Positions 1 to 6,758 of a DNA stretch of 15,982 nucleotides are shown one piece after another. The notes beneath the pieces are model-generated. The model searched no databases. It was given only the letters and a program-made list of their open reading frames with translations, and was not told the origin of the DNA. The position numbers were made by a program, and so were the translations under genes. Source of the stretch: Actinomycetes bacterium (GTDB lineage Bacteria; Actinomycetota; Thermoleophilia; BMS3ABIN01); NCBI GenBank assembly GCA_021790075.1, contig JAJYIN010000024.1:1-15982 (forward strand). Direction: 5' to 3'. How positions within the stretch are numbered: the first letter of the stretch is position 1; the number at the start of each line of letters is the position of its first letter.

Positions 1-1321
1 CCGGGTAGCCCTTGTCAACGATGTACTTGTGCTCCAGCGAAGTGAAGATGACTCCAGAGATGTCGACGCCGAAGATCAGCCCCAGCGACCGGGTCATGTT
101 CAGGATGCCTCCGGCCACGCCCAGCTTGTCGGGAGGCGCGGCCCCCATGATGGCGCTGTTGTTGGGAGGCGTGAACATGCCCATGCCGATGCCCAGGGTC
201 ACCAGTTCGACCACGAGCACCACCAGGGAGGTGGTGGGGCTCAGGAAGAGCAGCGCCAGGCAGGTGAGCGCCGACACCGCCATGCCTGAGGTCGTCATGA
301 TCCGGGCGCCGTACTTGTCCGAGATATGGCCGGAGAAGGGCGCCACCACCGCCATCGCCAGCGGAATCGGCGTGAGCAGCGCTCCCGCCAGGACGACGCT
401 GACGTTAAGCACCTTTTCCAGGTAGAACGGCATCAGGAACAGCATCGCGAAAAGCACGTAATAGGAGAACATGCCGGTGATGTTGCCGATCAGGAACGTG
501 TCGTTCTTGAACAGCTTCAGGTCGATAAGCGGATGCTCCACCTTGAGCTCGGTGAAGACGAAGGCAGCCAGGAACACCACCGAGAGCGCGAAATAGCTGA
601 GGACGGTTGGCGAACCCCAGCCCAGGCTGGACAGCTCGTTGACCGCCAGCACCAGGAATCCCAGCCCCAGCACGAACGTCAGGGTGCCCAGGAAATCCAC
701 CTTCTCCTTTTTCCCGGAGCTCTCGTTCTTGGGCAGGATCATCAACGCCGCCAGGATCCCGAAGACGCCGATCGGCAGGTTCACGTAAAAGATGGCCCGC
801 CAGCCGATGGCGGCGATCAGGAGGCCGCCGACCAGGGGACCGATGCACATCGAGATCGCCTGGACGGCGCCCTGGATGCCAATGGCCTTTCCCCTTTCAG
901 TCGAGGGAAAAGCAGAGGTGATGATGGCGACCGAGTTCGCCTGCAGCAGCCCGGCGCCGACCGCCTGCAGCACCCGCGCCCCGATGAGGAAGGACGCCGT
1001 CGGCGCCATGCCGCAGAAAAACGACCCGATGGTGAAGACGATAAAACCGGCGCTGTACAGCCGCGTCCGGCCGAACATGTCCGCCAGCCTGCCAAAGAAG
1101 GGCAAGAAGATGGTAAGCGTGAGCATGTAGGCCATGGCCACCCATTCGATCACCGACATGGAGACGTTGAACTCCGAGTTCAGGGTAGGCATGGCGATAT
1201 TGACGATGCTCACGTCCAGCGCGGACATCGTCGCTCCGATCAGAACCGTGGTCAGGATGAACCATTTCCAGTTTTCGCGGTTGGAAAAGAATGGATGCGG
1301 AAACTTCATCAGTTTACTCAT
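1..1321 (-). CDS. DHA2-family MFS drug efflux transporter (partial, 3' end outside window)
   Basis: Proton-driven inner-membrane exporter of the EmrB/QacA (DHA2, 14-helix) type. The frame is open from an ATG at 1319-1321 down to base 2, giving 440 codons without a stop; the C-terminus lies beyond the window. Helix 1 carries the family signature SALDVSIVNIAMPTL (about residues 33-47). MFS motif A follows as GRLADMFGRTRLY (about 77-89). Helix 5 has the antiporter motif C as GPLVGG. A string of hydrophobic helices continues to the edge. A purine-rich stretch, AAGGAGAGAGG, ends 12 nt before the ATG and can serve as ribosome binding site. It is transcribed away from the glycan genes out of an A+T-rich region with repeated boxes, which suggests its own regulator-controlled promoter. 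The substrate cannot be told, and a functional link to the glycan locus is not evident. Confidence 0.93.
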   Translation of the reverse strand, partial: MSKLMKFPHPFFSNRENWKWFILTTVLIGATMSALDVSIVNIAMPTLNSEFNVSMSVIEWVAMAYMLTLTIFLPFFGRLADMFGRTRLYSAGFIVFTIGSFFCGMAPTASFLIGARVLQAVGAGLLQANSVAIITSAFPSTERGKAIGIQGAVQAISMCIGPLVGGLLIAAIGWRAIFYVNLPIGVFGILAALMILPKNESSGKKEKVDFLGTLTFVLGLGFLVLAVNELSSLGWGSPTVLSYFALSVVFLAAFVFTELKVEHPLIDLKLFKNDTFLIGNITGMFSYYVLFAMLFLMPFYLEKVLNVSVVLAGALLTPIPLAMAVVAPFSGHISDKYGARIMTTSGMAVSALTCLALLFLSPTTSLVVLVVELVTLGIGMGMFTPPNNSAIMGAAPPDKLGVAGGILNMTRSLGLIFGVDISGVIFTSLEHKYIVDKGYP

Positions 1322-1637
1322 GCTTTTCTCTCGCCTCTCTCCTTTTTAGTCGTGGTTTGCCTGGACCCCACCAAACTATTAAGAATTAATGACATAGCTA
1401 TAAGCGCTGCTTATTAACACTATTTCTTTAATAAGTATACCTTTTATGGTTCATTTTATAAACACTATGATGCATTTTTTGACGCAAAAAAATAGCGCTA
1501 ATAGCGGCTTTTTTTGACGAGCGTTTCAAATTGGTACAGTAAACGCTATATATATTATAGGAAAAAAGGGTTGAAGATGCAGCCGGGAAGATCTTCCTCG
1601 AGGAATCTGGAAAAGTTCTGCCGGTTTTTACCCGGGT
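1322..1637. promoter_or_regulatory. A+T-rich intergenic control region with repeated TWAACRCTAT boxes
   Basis: This 316-nt stretch has no convincing gene. From about 1370 to 1560 it is strikingly A+T-rich compared with everything around it. Three direct copies of a ten-base box lie at 1414-1423 (TTAACACTAT), 1459-1468 (TAAACACTAT) and 1540-1549 (TAAACGCTAT). Related inverted elements starting ATAGCG lie at 1492 and 1501. A perfect inverted repeat ATAAGC-GCT-GCTTAT is at 1400-1414. It sits upstream of the efflux gene reading leftward, so it most likely holds that gene's promoter and operator(s). No single -35/-10 pair stands out clearly. No regulator gene is adjacent within the window. Confidence 0.5.
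1400..1414. repeat. Perfect inverted repeat, 6-bp arms, 3-nt spacer
   Basis: The arms ATAAGC and GCTTAT flank GCT. The repeat lies about 80 bp upstream of the efflux-transporter start and touches the first of the TWAACRCTAT boxes. Position and size fit a dimeric repressor operator (TetR or MarR type), but this is inference. Confidence 0.4.
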
Positions 1638-1979
1638 CTATCCGTGCGAATCGCCCTTCCCCTGCCGGCGGCGGGCGTAGGCGCGCACTCCGGAAAAAAA
1701 CAGCTGCCCCTCCGCCAGCACCAGGATCACGAAAATGGCCACCAGCAGGAGCTCGGGAAGGGAAAAGCTCTCGTGCAGCTGATACACGATAAGGACATTC
1801 AAGGTCGTCACCAGAACGATGAAGATCTGAAAGACGATGAAGAAGTAGATCCGGTTGAAACGCATGCTGTATTCGCGCTTGATCACCGATTGCAGGGCGA
1901 ACCAGAGGGGCAGGGTGGAAATGATCTCCAGACCCAGGAGGGCCGCCGCGTACAGCGCTATCCGGCCGATTTCATCCAC
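1638..1979 (-). CDS. Small three-helix membrane protein of unknown function
   Basis: The 113-residue product is almost wholly hydrophobic. Predicted membrane segments are at about residues 5-30, 44-68 and 74-98, with a short basic tail (ARRRQGKGDSHG). No catalytic motif or named domain is recognised. The start is GTG at 1977-1979, preceded by GAGGGG as ribosome binding site. The stop of the coding-like debris upstream on the same strand lies only 7 nt before this start, an arrangement typical of translational coupling. That suggests it was once the second gene of an operon whose first gene is now damaged. It may assist a membrane step of glycan synthesis, but nothing in the sequence proves this. 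Confidence is moderate because the protein is small; the reading frame, start signal and hydrophobic pattern support it. Confidence 0.6.
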   Translation of the reverse strand: MDEIGRIALYAAALLGLEIISTLPLWFALQSVIKREYSMRFNRIYFFIVFQIFIVLVTTLNVLIVYQLHESFSLPELLLVAIFVILVLAEGQLFFSGVRAYARRRQGKGDSHG

Positions 1980-1986
1980 CGGCCCC

Positions 1987-2160
1987 TCACACCCAGTTGA
2001 GGAAGTCCTTGACCATCTTCATGAATTTTACCATGCCGGCCGGCAAGCGGATTTTTCGCAGGATGTTGGCTCCGCAGGCGTCGCACCGGTTCGCACAAGT
2101 ATACCAGCAACCCGCCTTCCCAGGCCCATGAATATGGTATTCTTGAACTTGAGAAAGCGG
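1987..2160 (-). pseudogene. 3' remnant of a gene with a tail like the nearby radical SAM enzyme
   Basis: Reading leftward, the frame ending in TGA at 1987-1989 encodes a Cys-rich stretch (CANRCDACGANILRKIR) and finishes in MVKDFLNWV. The radical SAM protein at 6759-8174 finishes in MIKDFLTWV; the 27 bases coding these tails match at 20 positions. Farther upstream a different frame looks protein-like (FTEAAAYRFLKFKNTIF, then an ATG at 2127-2129), as if a frameshift separated the two parts. No ATG, GTG or TTG start with a ribosome binding site is found in the final frame. I read this as the truncated, probably frameshifted end of a lost gene, possibly a paralogue of the radical SAM enzyme. A small intact Cys-rich protein with an unusual start remains possible. 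Confidence 0.3.
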
Positions 2161-2238
2161 TACGCAGCAGCCTCGGTGAAGCTGGTTTTTTTGCTTCAGA
2201 AAAACCGCATTCTTCGCCGAAACGAATCTGGAACGTTT

Positions 2239-2841
2239 ATGAATATCAATCAACAAAGACTGAACGGGGAAATTGCGGCCCAACTGGAAGCAAGCGCCGC
2301 GCTGAAGGCAGAACTGGCAAGAAGATTTACCGGCGTCATATCGCAGATCGCTGAAGAAATCTGCAAATCGCTGAACAACGGGGGCAAACTCATCTTGTTC
2401 GGCAATGGCGGCAGCGCTGCCGACGCCCAGCATATAGCCGGTGAGCTGGTCGGCAGGTTCAGGAAAGACCGGCCCGGCCTCAGGGCAATCTCGCTGTCCA
2501 CCGACACTTCCTCATTGACTTCAATCAGCAACGACTTCGATTTCAACCAGATTTTTTCCCGCCAGGTCGAATGCATGGCCGATCCCCATGATGTGATTTT
2601 GGGAATAACGACGAGCGGCAATTCTGAGAATGTCCTGCGCGCGCTTGAGGCCGGCGCCAGGCTGGGAGCCACTACGGTCTGCCTGACCGGGATGGACGGC
2701 GGGGCATGCGCGGGCGTGGCGCAGATAAGCCTGATTGTGCCAAGTTTCGACGTTCCCCGGATCCAGGAGGCCCATATCACCATCGGACATATCGTCTGCC
2801 ACCTGGTGGAAGAGGAACTGTTCGGAAAGTCCCATGAATAG
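2239..2841 (+). CDS. gmhA: Sedoheptulose-7-phosphate isomerase (phosphoheptose isomerase)
   Basis: Cytosolic enzyme converting D-sedoheptulose 7-phosphate to D-glycero-D-manno-heptose 7-phosphate, the first step of nucleotide-heptose synthesis. The 200-residue product is a single SIS domain of normal GmhA length. NGGSAADAQH (56-65) forms the phosphate and active-site loop. TTSGNSENV (124-132) is the second phosphate-binding loop. QEAHITIGHIVCHLVE (176-191) holds the conserved Gln and His residues of the family. The ATG at 2239 is chosen because it gives the family length, although the frame runs open farther upstream; the ribosome binding site is weak (GGAA). The stop overlaps the start of gmhB by 8 nt, so translation is probably coupled. 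It is the first gene of a four-gene heptose operon; no clear promoter is visible between 2160 and 2238. Confidence 0.93.
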   Translation: MNINQQRLNGEIAAQLEASAALKAELARRFTGVISQIAEEICKSLNNGGKLILFGNGGSAADAQHIAGELVGRFRKDRPGLRAISLSTDTSSLTSISNDFDFNQIFSRQVECMADPHDVILGITTSGNSENVLRALEAGARLGATTVCLTGMDGGACAGVAQISLIVPSFDVPRIQEAHITIGHIVCHLVEEELFGKSHE

Positions 2842-3394
2842 CCGCGCAGTTTTTCTCGACCGGGACGGGACCATCAACGAGGATGTCGGTTACCCGGCCA
2901 ATGCCGGCGACCTGATCTTGTTGCCGGGCTCAGCGGGCGCGATCAGGGCGCTGAATCAACAGGGGTTGAAGGTCATAGTCATCTCCAACCAGTCCGGAAT
3001 CGGGCGAGGCCTCTTTGGCCATGCGGAAGTTGATAACCTCAATCTCGACCTGAACGAACGCCTCAAGGCACAGGGAGCCTGGATCGACGCCTTTTATTAT
3101 TGCCCCCATGCCCCGGCCGCGGACGGCGAGCCAGTCTGTGATTGCCGAAAGCCGGGGACAGGACTGTTCGACCGGGCCGCAGACGAACTGGCGATAGAAC
3201 TGCGGTTATCCTTCATGGTTGGCGACAAACTTTCCGACATCTCCGCGGGCGCCAGTTGCGGCTGCCGGACTGTCTTGCTGGGCAATGATGAACTTTTCGA
3301 GACGGCGCCCCGGTATCGGCCCGACTGTCGGGTCCCCGGCCTGACAGCCGCCGTTGAATGGATTTTGTCGCAGATCGGCAAGAAACCGGATTAA
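2834..3394 (+). CDS. gmhB: D-glycero-beta-D-manno-heptose-1,7-bisphosphate 7-phosphatase
   Basis: HAD-superfamily (subclass IIIA) phosphatase that removes the 7-phosphate from heptose 1,7-bisphosphate, the step between kinase and adenylyltransferase. The 186-residue product has motif I as FLDRDGTIN with nucleophile D9 and acid/base D11. Motif II is SNQSGIGRG (51-59). The GmhB zinc site is C90-x-H92 with C102-x-C104. Motif III/IV is K106 and VGDKLSDI (129-136). Size and zinc loop distinguish it from the related histidinol-phosphatase domain of HisB. Its ATG lies inside the last codons of gmhA, with the sequence ATGAATAG serving as start and stop, so translation is likely coupled. The next gene follows after 18 nt. 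Confidence 0.93.
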   Translation: MNSRAVFLDRDGTINEDVGYPANAGDLILLPGSAGAIRALNQQGLKVIVISNQSGIGRGLFGHAEVDNLNLDLNERLKAQGAWIDAFYYCPHAPAADGEPVCDCRKPGTGLFDRAADELAIELRLSFMVGDKLSDISAGASCGCRTVLLGNDELFETAPRYRPDCRVPGLTAAVEWILSQIGKKPD

Positions 3395-3412
3395 AAAAAG
3401 AGTGAGACTCGC

Positions 3413-4405
3413 ATGACGCCTTCATATCAGGAAAAACTCCACGCCATTCTAGCCGCGGTCAAAGGCAGGAAAATTCTGGTTTTCGGAGATCTGATGATCG
3501 ATGAGTACATTTATGGCGTCGTCAGCAGGATCTCACCGGAAGCGCCGGTGCCGGTTCTGGAGTTCAAGTACAGCGATCGCCGTTTGGGGGGAGCGGCAAA
3601 CGCGGCCCTCAATATCGAGTCACTGGGCGCGGACTGCACGATCATTGGCTGCATCGGCGGAGATGATGACGGGGAAATGTTCCTCTCGCTTGCTAAATCT
3701 CCAGCTTTTTCTCATATTGACGTCGTTGTCGACGGGGAGAGGCGCACGACCAAGAAAACCAGAGTCGTAGCACATAGCCAAAACGTCATCAGGATTGACA
3801 ATGAGACCAGCGAGCCCGTCAGCGAGCCCGTCGAACAGGATCTCATGCAGCTCCTCGAGGCGAATCTGGAAAATATCGAAGGCGTTCTGATCAGCGATTA
3901 CAACAAGGGAACCGTAACGCCGCGGACGGCGCGCTGGCTGGTTGGCGCCTGCAAACAACGGTCGATCCCGGTGCTGCTGGATTCCAAGTCGGCGAACATC
4001 TCGGCGTACGAGGGCGTAACCATCCTGACGCCGAATTTCAGCGAGGCCCAGGCCTTTACCGGTATCAAGGCCGGCGATGAGACCTCTTTCAATCAAATGG
4101 GCGTTTCCCTGATGGAAATATTTAAGTCGGACAGCGCGGTGATCACCAGAGCGGAAAAGGGCATGACGGTATTCACGCGCGATCATCAGCCGTATAGCAC
4201 TCCTGCATTCTCCATGGATGTGACAGATGTCACCGGCGCCGGCGATACGGTGGCGGCTTCCTTCATTCTTTGCCTGGCGGTGGGGCTGACGCTCGAGGAC
4301 GCGGCATTCTTTGCCAACACGGCAGCGGCGGTAGTGGTCAGGAAGGTCGGCACCGCTACACCACAAATCAGCGACATGGAAGAAATCCTGTTGCATTATG
4401 AGTAA
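3413..4405 (+). CDS. rfaE1: D-glycero-beta-D-manno-heptose-7-phosphate kinase (HldE kinase domain as a separate protein)
   Basis: Ribokinase (PfkB) family enzyme phosphorylating heptose 7-phosphate at C1 with ATP. The 330 residues match the kinase half of the bifunctional HldE. FGDLMIDEYIYG (24-35) and RISPEAPVPVLE (39-50) are typical of RfaE1. GGAANAALNIESLGA (59-73) is the substrate-binding signature. DVTGAGDT (272-279) is the anion hole with catalytic D278. An AGAGTGAG stretch just before the ATG can act as ribosome binding site. A perfect 12-bp tandem duplication adds SEPVSEPV at residues 133-140, in a surface loop by position. Its stop overlaps the start of the adenylyltransferase gene by 8 nt, so the order reproduces the two domains of HldE without fusion. 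Confidence 0.93.
   Translation: MTPSYQEKLHAILAAVKGRKILVFGDLMIDEYIYGVVSRISPEAPVPVLEFKYSDRRLGGAANAALNIESLGADCTIIGCIGGDDDGEMFLSLAKSPAFSHIDVVVDGERRTTKKTRVVAHSQNVIRIDNETSEPVSEPVEQDLMQLLEANLENIEGVLISDYNKGTVTPRTARWLVGACKQRSIPVLLDSKSANISAYEGVTILTPNFSEAQAFTGIKAGDETSFNQMGVSLMEIFKSDSAVITRAEKGMTVFTRDHQPYSTPAFSMDVTDVTGAGDTVAASFILCLAVGLTLEDAAFFANTAAAVVVRKVGTATPQISDMEEILLHYE
3809..3832 (+). repeat. 12-bp perfect tandem duplication inside the heptose kinase gene
   Basis: The unit AGCGAGCCCGTC occurs twice back to back and encodes SEPV-SEPV in frame. It leaves the reading frame intact and looks like a recent slippage duplication in a charged, probably exposed loop. Confidence 0.8.
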
Positions 4406-4955
4406 GAATCTATCTCAAAAGGTTGTTCGCGGCGAGGCCGAGCGAAAAGGCCATGGGCAAGGACGCAGGAAGACAGCCGAAAAAATCCTCTCCGCTCAAA
4501 GCCTCAGATCAAGACTTGACCGGATTGGTAAAGGCAAGAGGACTGTCTTTACCAACGGCTGCTTCGATGTCTTGCACCCCGGCCATATCTACTGCCTGAC
4601 GGAAGCAAGCCTCCTGGGGGATTTTCTGATCGTCGGCGTCAACTCCGACGATTCTGTGAGAAGATTGAAGGGGGCGAACCGGCCCATCATCTCCCAGGAT
4701 GACCGGGCCCTGATGCTGTCGGCGCTCGCATGCGTGGATGCGGTAGTGATATTTGATGAAGACACGCCCGTCCCGTTGATCCGGTTGCTGCGGCCGGATA
4801 TTTTTGTTAAAGGCAGCGATTACGCCGGGAAACAGATTCCCGAACTGGAGGAACTCCGAATATATGACGGCAAAGTCGAGTTTGTTGATCTCAAGCCAGG
4901 CTGGTCGACAACAGGTTTTCTTGAACGGCTATGCCGCCTGCAGCAGTCTGAGTAA
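4398..4955 (+). CDS. rfaE2: D-glycero-beta-D-manno-heptose 1-phosphate adenylyltransferase (HldE C-terminal domain as a separate protein)
   Basis: Nucleotidyltransferase of the cytidylyltransferase-like (HIGH) superfamily that makes ADP-heptose from heptose 1-phosphate and ATP. The 185-residue product carries TNGCFDVLHPGH (52-63), with HPGH as the nucleotide-binding motif. KGSDYAGKQIPE (138-149) and STTGFLERL (170-178) follow, all as in RfaE2. About 25 extra, basic, low-complexity residues precede the usual family start. The ATG sits in ATGAGTAA, overlapping the kinase stop by 8 nt, so coupling is expected. With the three genes upstream it completes synthesis of ADP-D-glycero-D-manno-heptose. 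The epimerase HldD, needed for the L-glycero form, is not in the window. Confidence 0.92.
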   Translation: MSKNLSQKVVRGEAERKGHGQGRRKTAEKILSAQSLRSRLDRIGKGKRTVFTNGCFDVLHPGHIYCLTEASLLGDFLIVGVNSDDSVRRLKGANRPIISQDDRALMLSALACVDAVVIFDEDTPVPLIRLLRPDIFVKGSDYAGKQIPELEELRIYDGKVEFVDLKPGWSTTGFLERLCRLQQSE

Positions 4956-4986
4956 GACCGAATCGCCAGCGTGGCGCCGTATAAGC

Positions 4987-5006
4987 CGGTTCCGCCGGAC
5001 GAACCG
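4987..5006 (+). terminator. Weak hairpin after the heptose operon
   Basis: The arms CGGTTC (4987-4992) and GAACCG (5001-5006) are perfectly complementary around an 8-nt loop. It lies 31 nt after the adenylyltransferase stop and before the next promoter. No T tract follows, so it is at best a weak or factor-assisted terminator. Confidence 0.25.
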
Positions 5007-5049
5007 CAGGCAATCTCATCCCCTCCATATTTCCCGCCGGCCGGTCTCA

Positions 5050-5078
5050 TAGACAGCATACGTTACCATCAATATAAT
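5050..5078 (+). promoter_or_regulatory. Sigma70-type promoter before the GT-C glycosyltransferase
   Basis: TAGACA at 5050-5055 and a perfect TATAAT at 5073-5078 are separated by 17 nt, the optimal spacing. Transcription would start near 5085. That rules out the ATG at 5077-5079 as a start and leaves the ATG at 5106 as the first available one. It gives the membrane glycosyltransferase its own transcription start, apart from the heptose operon. Confidence 0.6.
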
Positions 5079-5105
5079 GCCTTTAATAGCATTTCTAACT
5101 TCGAG

Positions 5106-5123
5106 ATGAATCCACATCGTTAA
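5106..5123 (+). other. Five-codon ORF that may be the frameshifted true N-terminus of the next gene
   Basis: ATG at 5106 encodes MNPHR and stops at TAA (5121-5123). Skipping one base (T at 5121) joins it to the open frame of the glycosyltransferase, giving MNPHR-KFQEKFREL and then the first hydrophobic helix. That makes a normal basic N-terminus. Causes could be a one-base insertion, a sequence error, or a +1 programmed frameshift at CGT-TAA. Confidence 0.4.
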
Positions 5124-5202
5124 GTTCCAGGAAAAATTTCGGGAATTAGCTTCTACAAGGCTTCTTCTGCCGCTCATCATACTAATTGGTGCTGCCCTTC
5201 GC

Positions 5203-6732
5203 TTGATCGGCTTGGGAAACAACAGCATGTGGTGTGATGAGCTGTACACGGTTTGGGTCAGCAGGCTGCCGGCAGATTCTTTCTTCACGGCGCTTTCTTC
5301 CTGGGGGCATCCCCCGCTGTATTATCTGCTCGGAAGAGTATGGTTTGTCATCAGCTCGAGCGATGCCTGGAGCCGGTCCATCTCATTTGTGGCGGGAGTG
5401 GCGCTGATCTTCCTGATTTTCGTGGTTGGCAAAGAGCTGTTTTCCAGGCAGGTGGGCCTTTGGGCGGCAGGGCTGGCTTCTCTTTCTCCCTTGCTGGTGT
5501 CCTACTCCCGCGATGCCACCGTCTATTCCTGGCTGACAACCCTCACCCTGTTATCTTTTTACCTGCTGACAAGGTCCATCATGAAGGGCGGGTGGCAAAA
5601 CTGGGGCCTGTTCACGATCGTGGCTGCGATTGCAATTTTTAGCCACCTGTTTTCTTTCCTCCTGTTGTTGGCGTTTGCGGGTGCTTATTTCATCCTTCGA
5701 GAACGTGACAAAAAATCTTTTGCGCCTTTCATGGCAAGCGAACTGATACTGGCTGCGGCCTTTGTTGCTGCCTGGCTGATTTCACGTAACGCCGACGGAT
5801 TGATCAATGTCAAATTTCCACTGAAAATCATACTGGTAAAACTGGTGCTGATCCCTTACGTCATGCTGGGCGGCGGCTTTAACGACTTTGGCGCCGGTAT
5901 CGGCGGCACGATCGTAAGATATGGCGCCGGCAGGCCCCGGTTTCTTGCCGCCTTGCTTTTCATACTGGTTGTTGTGCCCCTTTTCGGTATTTTCTGGCGC
6001 AGAAAAGCCTTACGCCGCACCTTTCTCTCGAGAAGAGCGATTGCGCTTGTTTTCTTCACCGCGGTCTTGAGCGTCATACCCGTCATCCTCCATAACGTTC
6101 TTGATATACCTGATCAGCCGTCACAGCGCTTCTATCTTTGGGCGGCACCAACCTTTTTGTTGCTGGTAGCACTTGGAATTGCCTCTTTGTCAACGAGGGG
6201 GAAGATGATTGCGGGGACGATCCTGATTGCCGGCTTTTCAACAATGACTGTCTGGGGTGTTTTCTTTTACCATCCGCTTGATTTTAAAACCCCTTTGACT
6301 TTCGTGTCCACCAAATACCAAAAGAGTGATTTGCTGTATTGCCCCGTTTACGACATCTCTGTTTTGGCGACAGGACACTACCTGCCGCAGGATACCAAAA
6401 TGGCCGGGCTGCTGCTGCCGGCAAAGCAGAGTCCGGGAGAATATTATTTCCTGCCGGACGATAACGACCTGTTTGCCTATACGGCGGAAAACCCCAAGAC
6501 TATCGATGCAAAATATTTAACATCCGGCGATGATTTGAAACGCCGGGCGCGGAACTCCCTCAAAGGCACTGACAGGCTTTGGGTGGTTGTTTTTTACGAT
6601 GACAACGGGAATGAATACTGCCCCGGCTGTGACGTGCTGAGCAGCGTCCTGGCCGGCGGCTGGCAGGAACAAACCTGGTCTTTTGATTCAGGCAAAGTCT
6701 ATTTGTATACCCGCTTGCCGGCCCGCACGTGA
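5203..6732 (+). CDS. GT-C fold membrane glycosyltransferase (PMT/ArnT-like); start disrupted
   Basis: Multi-helix membrane enzyme of the PMT_2/ArnT type, which uses polyprenyl-phosphate sugars on the outer face of the membrane. From a TTG at 5203 it has 509 residues. The first loop contains WCDELYTVWVSRLP, with the acidic D-E pair of GT-C enzymes, followed by HPPLYYLLGRVW. About ten hydrophobic segments fill the middle, and a soluble domain of roughly 150 residues ends the protein. The TTG start would cut off the first helix: the frame is open back to 5110 and encodes RLLLPLIILIGAALRLIGLG just before it, yet no ATG, GTG or TTG lies in that part. The ATG at 5106 fits if one base is skipped at 5121. 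Other possibilities are a non-standard start such as CTG at 5167 or an inactivated gene. It ends 26 nt before the convergent radical SAM gene. Donor and acceptor are unknown. Confidence 0.82.
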   Translation: MIGLGNNSMWCDELYTVWVSRLPADSFFTALSSWGHPPLYYLLGRVWFVISSSDAWSRSISFVAGVALIFLIFVVGKELFSRQVGLWAAGLASLSPLLVSYSRDATVYSWLTTLTLLSFYLLTRSIMKGGWQNWGLFTIVAAIAIFSHLFSFLLLLAFAGAYFILRERDKKSFAPFMASELILAAAFVAAWLISRNADGLINVKFPLKIILVKLVLIPYVMLGGGFNDFGAGIGGTIVRYGAGRPRFLAALLFILVVVPLFGIFWRRKALRRTFLSRRAIALVFFTAVLSVIPVILHNVLDIPDQPSQRFYLWAAPTFLLLVALGIASLSTRGKMIAGTILIAGFSTMTVWGVFFYHPLDFKTPLTFVSTKYQKSDLLYCPVYDISVLATGHYLPQDTKMAGLLLPAKQSPGEYYFLPDDNDLFAYTAENPKTIDAKYLTSGDDLKRRARNSLKGTDRLWVVVFYDDNGNEYCPGCDVLSSVLAGGWQEQTWSFDSGKVYLYTRLPART

Positions 6733-6758
6733 AAAACCCCCGGCCCGCGGCGACAGCC

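Noticed and set aside
326..1417. Long plus-strand reading frame (363 codons) opposite the efflux gene
   Set aside because: The translation is a Gln/His/Arg/Asp-rich string without domain pattern, while the minus strand encodes a clear MFS protein with motifs A and C.
2184..2206. Inverted repeat GGTTTTT/AAAAACC before gmhA as terminator or attenuator
   Set aside because: Short A+T-rich arms and no T tract at a useful position; likely chance in this stretch.
3620..4396. Minus-strand frame of 258 codons opposite the heptose kinase
   Set aside because: No recognisable domain; the plus strand carries the full PfkB signatures.
5077..5109. ATG at 5077 as start of the GT-C gene
   Set aside because: It overlaps the -10 box and meets an in-frame TGA at 5107-5109; TGA is used as a normal stop elsewhere in the window.
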